Shown here piece after piece: positions 60,493-64,000 of a stretch of DNA of 64,000 nucleotides. The notes under the pieces were generated by a model. The model had not been told where the DNA came from, ran no database searches, and saw only the letters and a program-made list of their open reading frames with translations. The stretch spans positions 1,426,001-1,490,000 of the forward strand of contig CBDBFA010000003.1 in assembly GCA_965204545.1 (NCBI GenBank), in the 5' to 3' direction. Numbering within the stretch: the first letter of the stretch is position 1; every line of letters starts with the position of its first letter. Made by a program: the position numbers and the translations under genes. The stretch comes from JAABVD01 sp965204545. Its GTDB lineage: Bacteria > Verrucomicrobiota > Verrucomicrobiia > Opitutales > UBA2995.

Positions 60493-61233
60493 ATGCCCCG
60501 CTTCCGTACTTATTGCCCTTCCCTGGCCACGGAAGGGGAAACTTTCCAGCTCGATGCTTTTGAATCGCGCCATCTGGTGACGACCAACCGCGCCCGTACC
60601 GGGGATGTGGTCATCGCCTTCGACGGGAAAGGACTGGAATGCGCCTGCCGGATTGCGGACGCCGATCACCGAATTTCCCGCCTGAAAAAGCTGAGTTGCG
60701 CCACGATGGCCCGGAAGGGGGTAAAAATCACCCTGGCCCAGGCCGTGACCAAGGGAAAAACCATGGACTCCATCGTGCGCCGGGCCACGGAGTTGGGCGC
60801 CTTCAGGATTCAGCCTCTCATTTCCCGGAGAATCCAGGTTCGGTTGAAGGACATGCCCCGAAAATTGAATAAATGGAAGCAACAGTGTATCGAAGCCTGC
60901 AAGCAAAGCGGAAATGGGTGGCTTCCGCATCTATCCGCCCCGGTTCCGCTGGATCGTTTTGTCGCAACACTCGATTTTGATCTTACCCTGGTGGCCAGTC
61001 TGCAGGGAGGGACGACCCCCTGGCAAAACCTCGAGCCCGGCCCGACAACCTGCGTATTGATCATCGGACCGGAGGGAGATTTTTCCACCGGGGAGTACAA
61101 ACTCCTGCAAAATAGCGGAGCAGTAGGCGTTTCCCTGGGGCATCACGTCCTGCGCTCTGAAACGGCGGCCGTTTCCGCCCTGGCTCTGGCCAACCAATTC
61201 CTTGGCTACCAGACCAAAAGCCCCCCCGCGTAG
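60493..61233 (+). CDS. rsmE: 16S rRNA (uracil1498-N3)-methyltransferase
   Basis: This 246-aa SPOUT-class methyltransferase acts on U1498 of 16S rRNA. An N-terminal PUA-like domain (about 1-70) precedes the knotted catalytic domain with KITLAQAVTKGKTMDSIVRR, EACKQSGNGWLP, VLIIGPEGDFSTGEY and VSLGHHVLRSETAAVSALAL, all family signatures. A GTG at 60466 is also in frame. I prefer ATG 60493, where family proteins begin (MPRFRTYC). It overlaps the convergent KAS III fusion gene by 28 bases. Confidence 0.92.
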   Translation: MPRFRTYCPSLATEGETFQLDAFESRHLVTTNRARTGDVVIAFDGKGLECACRIADADHRISRLKKLSCATMARKGVKITLAQAVTKGKTMDSIVRRATELGAFRIQPLISRRIQVRLKDMPRKLNKWKQQCIEACKQSGNGWLPHLSAPVPLDRFVATLDFDLTLVASLQGGTTPWQNLEPGPTTCVLIIGPEGDFSTGEYKLLQNSGAVGVSLGHHVLRSETAAVSALALANQFLGYQTKSPPA

Positions 61234-62789
61234 GTGAGGCCCGCTCCCACGGAACAAAAGATGATTCTATCCCCTTTCCGGAAGATCCCCTCTTCCGCAG
61301 CCCACCCCAATGCCATGGAAACCGAGGCGGCGGAGGTATTCCCATATTTGCCGATGGTTACGACGAAACGTTCGTAGGGAATGCCCACCCTTTTTGAAAC
61401 TGCTCGCAAAATTCGCTCGTTGGCTTGATGCGGAACCACCCAAGACACATCGTCGACGGCAAGGTTTTCTCGTTGCAGGGTCTGTTCGATCATGTCGGCA
61501 AAAGCGACCACGGCATACTTGAAAACGGCGGCCCCGTTCATGCTGAGGTAGAAGTCCGAGACGTCGCAACCGGAATGGGCTATGGGTTTTTTGGCCCCGC
61601 CGCCCAATCGTTGAATGGCTTCATATTGGGTGGCATCGCCACTGAGCCCCATGCGGTGCAGCCGGGTCCCGCCCGGTCTGTCGGTGAGAACAGCGGCCCC
61701 GGCTCCATCGCCAAAGAGGAAGGCGGTGCTGTAGTCTTCGTAATTGGTAATGCGGGACAACAATTCGGCCGTTACCACCAGGAGCTTACGGGCGCTGCCC
61801 GACAAAATGAAGGTGCGCCCGATTTCCAAGGCGTAAAGCCATCCGGAACAAGCCGCGTTGAGGTCGAAAGCCAGGGCGTGGGGAATGCCCAAATGCTTGG
61901 CCAACGCACTGGCGGCGCTGGGAACGGGTTGATCCGGAATGATCGTGGCCAGAATAATGCCATCAATTCCGGAAACGTCCATGCCCGCCTTGGCCAGGGC
62001 ATCCTCGCTTGCCCGCGAGGCGTAGGTGGTGACGTCCTCCCCCTCTGACGCGACGTATCGGGACGAAATCCCGGTGGTCTTTACGACCTCGTCGGCCGAT
62101 TTGTCGGGAAATCTTTCCAGGATCTCCTCATTGGTCCGAACGCGCCTGGGAACGGCATAACCGATACCGGCAACACATACGGTCTGTTTGCTGGTGTCGG
62201 ACGCGGCCACCCCGGAGGCAGCGGCCTCGGTCAGCAACTGCGGATGGATATTCATGTAGGCTTGCACGTCATCTCCCGAGACGCGCCCTCCCGGCCCGGT
62301 TGGATCGATCGCGGTAAGCTTCGAGGGGTCGAGGCCCGCTTCACGCGCGATGCGAAGGGCCTTGGGGGTCCATTTGATACTTGTCGCCCTCCCGGCCGGC
62401 TTCAAAGCGGGCCGAGGGACGGAGGCGGGAACCGGGGATGCAATCGGCCCGACCGGGGCGGTCTGCCTCATCCCGGCCCAGGTTTGGGAGATTGGCGCCT
62501 GGCGGGCTTCACGTTTGATTGCCAGATGCTTTTGCGTCGCATCGGCCGTCTCGATCTCGATAAAGGGGGAATTGGCTTCTACGATATCTCCGGCCCGCAC
62601 CAGAATATTTTTTATGACCCCGTCGCAGGGAGCCTCAAAATCGAAAGCGGACTTGTCGCTTTCGAATTCCGCACAGGTTTGCCCTTTGGCGACCGGGTCT
62701 CCCACTTCCACCTGAATATCGATCACGGTGAGTTCATGGACGGTCGCTCCCATGGAGGGAACGGGAATCAAGGCCAAAAATTTCTCCAT
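61206..62789 (-). CDS. Lipoyl-domain/PSBD/beta-ketoacyl-ACP synthase III fusion
   Basis: This 527-aa protein joins parts of two systems. Residues 1-82 are a lipoyl domain with the modification lysine Lys46 in ESDKSAFDFE. Residues about 139-181 are a peripheral-subunit-binding domain (TPKALRIAREAGLDPSKL, then GPGGRVSGDDV) as in the E2 chains of 2-oxoacid dehydrogenases, reached through an Ala/Pro-rich linker. Residues about 203-527 are a complete KAS III (FabH) with the triad Cys314 (NAACSGWL), His454 (PHQANERI) and Asn484 (GKYGNTSAAS). The E2 acyltransferase domain is absent. The natural reading is that an acyl group formed on the lipoyl arm by a bound E1 is passed to KAS III to prime fatty-acid synthesis. 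That is inference. It is third in the pyrG-kdsA operon, 18 bases after kdsA. Confidence 0.9.
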   Translation of the reverse strand: MEKFLALIPVPSMGATVHELTVIDIQVEVGDPVAKGQTCAEFESDKSAFDFEAPCDGVIKNILVRAGDIVEANSPFIEIETADATQKHLAIKREARQAPISQTWAGMRQTAPVGPIASPVPASVPRPALKPAGRATSIKWTPKALRIAREAGLDPSKLTAIDPTGPGGRVSGDDVQAYMNIHPQLLTEAAASGVAASDTSKQTVCVAGIGYAVPRRVRTNEEILERFPDKSADEVVKTTGISSRYVASEGEDVTTYASRASEDALAKAGMDVSGIDGIILATIIPDQPVPSAASALAKHLGIPHALAFDLNAACSGWLYALEIGRTFILSGSARKLLVVTAELLSRITNYEDYSTAFLFGDGAGAAVLTDRPGGTRLHRMGLSGDATQYEAIQRLGGGAKKPIAHSGCDVSDFYLSMNGAAVFKYAVVAFADMIEQTLQRENLAVDDVSWVVPHQANERILRAVSKRVGIPYERFVVTIGKYGNTSAASVSMALGWAAEEGIFRKGDRIIFCSVGAGLTYAGGLLVW

Positions 62790-62807
62790 TGTTCTGAAAA
62801 ACGGAAA

Positions 62808-63617
62808 TTATTTCTCAGCGGCCAAGGATTTGGATAGACGCCAGACTTGCAAGAAAGATTCCACTATTCCGGGCAACTCCGATAAAGGCACCATGCTGGG
62901 ACCGTCGGAAACGGCGCGTTCCGGGGCGGGGTGTGTCTCGAGAAAAATTCCATTTGCCCCGGCGGCTAGAGCGGCTCGCCCCAACGGGAGGACAAATTCG
63001 CGCTGCCCGTCGCTTCGACCGGGGCCTGCGCTGGGCAATTGCACGCTATGGGTGGCGTCGAAAATAACCGGATGGCCCGTTTGCCGCATAATGGAAAATC
63101 CACGCATGTCCACTACCAGGTTATGGTAACCAAAGGTCGAGCCCCTCTCGGTGAGCCATATTTCCGCGGCCTTGCCATGTTGCAGCTTGGCCACCACGTG
63201 GGTCATGTCGGAGGGAGAGGTGTATTGGCCCTTCTTGACGTTGACCGCTTTTCCGCTTTTTGCCGCTGCCAGCAGCAGGTCGGTCTGCCGGCATAACAGG
63301 GCGGGAATCTGCAACACGTCGACCACTTCCGACACCGCTGTTACCTGATGGGATTCATGGAAATCGGTCAGGACGGGAAAACCGAAACGGGCCTTGATTC
63401 GGGCCAGAATTGCCAACCCTTCTTCCAGGCCCGTCCCGCGCGCCCCTCCAATGGAGGTGCGGTTAGCCTTGTCGAAGGATCCTTTGAATACGATGTTCAA
63501 GTCCGGCCAGGTTTGGGCGAGTTCAGCCAAGCTCTCGGCCACGGGGCGACAAGTCTCCATCGATTCCAGGGAACAGGGCCCGGCTATCAACAACAGTTTT
63601 TGCGGATCATGGAGCAT
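62808..63617 (-). CDS. kdsA: 3-deoxy-8-phosphooctulonate synthase (KDO-8-P synthase)
   Basis: The enzyme condenses arabinose-5-phosphate and PEP to KDO-8-phosphate for lipopolysaccharide cores. The 269-aa product has the family features IAGPCSLESMETC, FKGSFDKANRTS, the LTDFHE segment, VNVKKGQYTSP and IFDATHSVQLP. Its ATG directly follows the TAA of pyrG (TAAATG), so the two are tightly coupled. The presence of KDO synthesis implies an LPS-bearing outer membrane, in line with the BamA-type barrels and TonB receptor in this window. Confidence 0.95.
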   Translation of the reverse strand: MLHDPQKLLLIAGPCSLESMETCRPVAESLAELAQTWPDLNIVFKGSFDKANRTSIGGARGTGLEEGLAILARIKARFGFPVLTDFHESHQVTAVSEVVDVLQIPALLCRQTDLLLAAAKSGKAVNVKKGQYTSPSDMTHVVAKLQHGKAAEIWLTERGSTFGYHNLVVDMRGFSIMRQTGHPVIFDATHSVQLPSAGPGRSDGQREFVLPLGRAALAAGANGIFLETHPAPERAVSDGPSMVPLSELPGIVESFLQVWRLSKSLAAEK

Positions 63618-64000
63618 TTAGCATTTCACCGCGGCTTTTTTTACCTGAAGAGCTGCTCTGACGAAAGAAGCGAACAAGGGATGGGCCTGGAAAGGCTTGG
63701 ATTTGAACTCGGGATGGAACTGAACGCCGACAAACCAGGGATGGGATTCGATTTCCATTATTTCGACCAGATTTAGCCTGGGATTGATACCGGCAACTTT
63801 GAATCCTTTTTCCTCCAGCCTCTCCCGGTAGGCGTTATTGAATTCATAGCGGTGCCGGTGGCGTTCCCGCACCGTGTCGAACTGGTAGGCGCGATGACTT
63901 TTGCTACCGGGGACGAGTTGACAGGTGTAGGCTCCCAAACGCATGGACGCTCCTTTTTGAGTCACATCCTTCTGGTCTTCCATCAGGTGTATGACGGGAT
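63618..64000 (-). CDS. pyrG: CTP synthase, C-terminal (glutaminase) part
   Basis: The frame enters from beyond the right edge, so only the last 127 or so codons are seen. They read PVIHLMEDQKDVTQKGASMR, then YRERLEEKGFKVAGINP, then SHPWFVGVQFHPEF. This is the end of the class I glutamine amidotransferase domain, with the catalytic His and Glu of HPEF. CTP synthase converts UTP to CTP using glutamine. The pyrG-kdsA order is common in Gram-negative bacteria. Confidence 0.93.
   Translation of the reverse strand, partial: PVIHLMEDQKDVTQKGASMRLGAYTCQLVPGSKSHRAYQFDTVRERHRHRYEFNNAYRERLEEKGFKVAGINPRLNLVEIMEIESHPWFVGVQFHPEFKSKPFQAHPLFASFVRAALQVKKAAVKC

Overview
The window looks like chromosomal DNA of a Verrucomicrobiota bacterium, probably Opitutae-like. 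The main reasons are a ribonucleotide reductase with no radical tyrosine and three ATP-cone-like domains (a combination best known from Chlamydiae, in the same PVC superphylum), secreted proteins built on a roughly 140-residue domain typical of PVC exoproteomes, single-chain class II glycyl-tRNA synthetase, and gene borders filled with short word-like repeats. The taxonomic call is inference; no rRNA gene is present. Few genes have a clear Shine-Dalgarno sequence, so several starts rest on homology.

Layout. Positions 1-8958 hold an exported-protein fragment, the nrdB-nrdA operon behind a promoter with paired NrdR-box-like sites, and cobalamin-dependent metH. Positions 8959-16735 hold a gamma-carbonic-anhydrase-like protein, peptide deformylase, a two-gene membrane unit that looks like a distant ExbB/ExbD or MotA/MotB pair, a monothiol glutaredoxin and glyQS. 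Positions 16736-22794 are a plastic zone: an RHH/PIN toxin-antitoxin pair, a broken small gene, a DUF4143 ATPase, a methyltransferase, a HAD phosphatase, a transposase remnant and a truncated ECF sigma gene, mixed with MITE-like elements and other repeats. Positions 22795-29526 are housekeeping (M48 peptidase with DUF898 protein, two RNA methyltransferases, hisC, a CNNM/CorC transporter). Positions 29711-35698 carry a TPR membrane protein and an exopolysaccharide export set (beta-barrel, Wza-like, Wzc-like). Sua5, rpsR and tRNA-Arg(CCT) follow.

Positions 37378-42147 encode a FecI-FecR-TonB receptor cell-surface signalling unit. It is followed by a 15.6-kb array (42855-58452) of large secreted leucine-rich-repeat proteins. 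One ends in a metzincin-like domain and another in a clostripain-like domain. The array shows near-identical blocks between and within genes, a 10-G tract that puts the first gene out of frame, and one gene with a clipped leader, all signs of ongoing recombination or slippage. The right end (59625-64000) has rsmD, rsmE and a pyrG-kdsA operon whose third gene fuses a lipoyl domain and a peripheral-subunit-binding domain to beta-ketoacyl-ACP synthase III.

The strongest candidates for unusual biology are the lipoyl-PSBD-KASIII fusion, the LRR/protease array with its poly-G switch, the divergent stator-like pair, and a TA-flanked MITE-like element that supplies a start codon to one gene and a stop codon to another.
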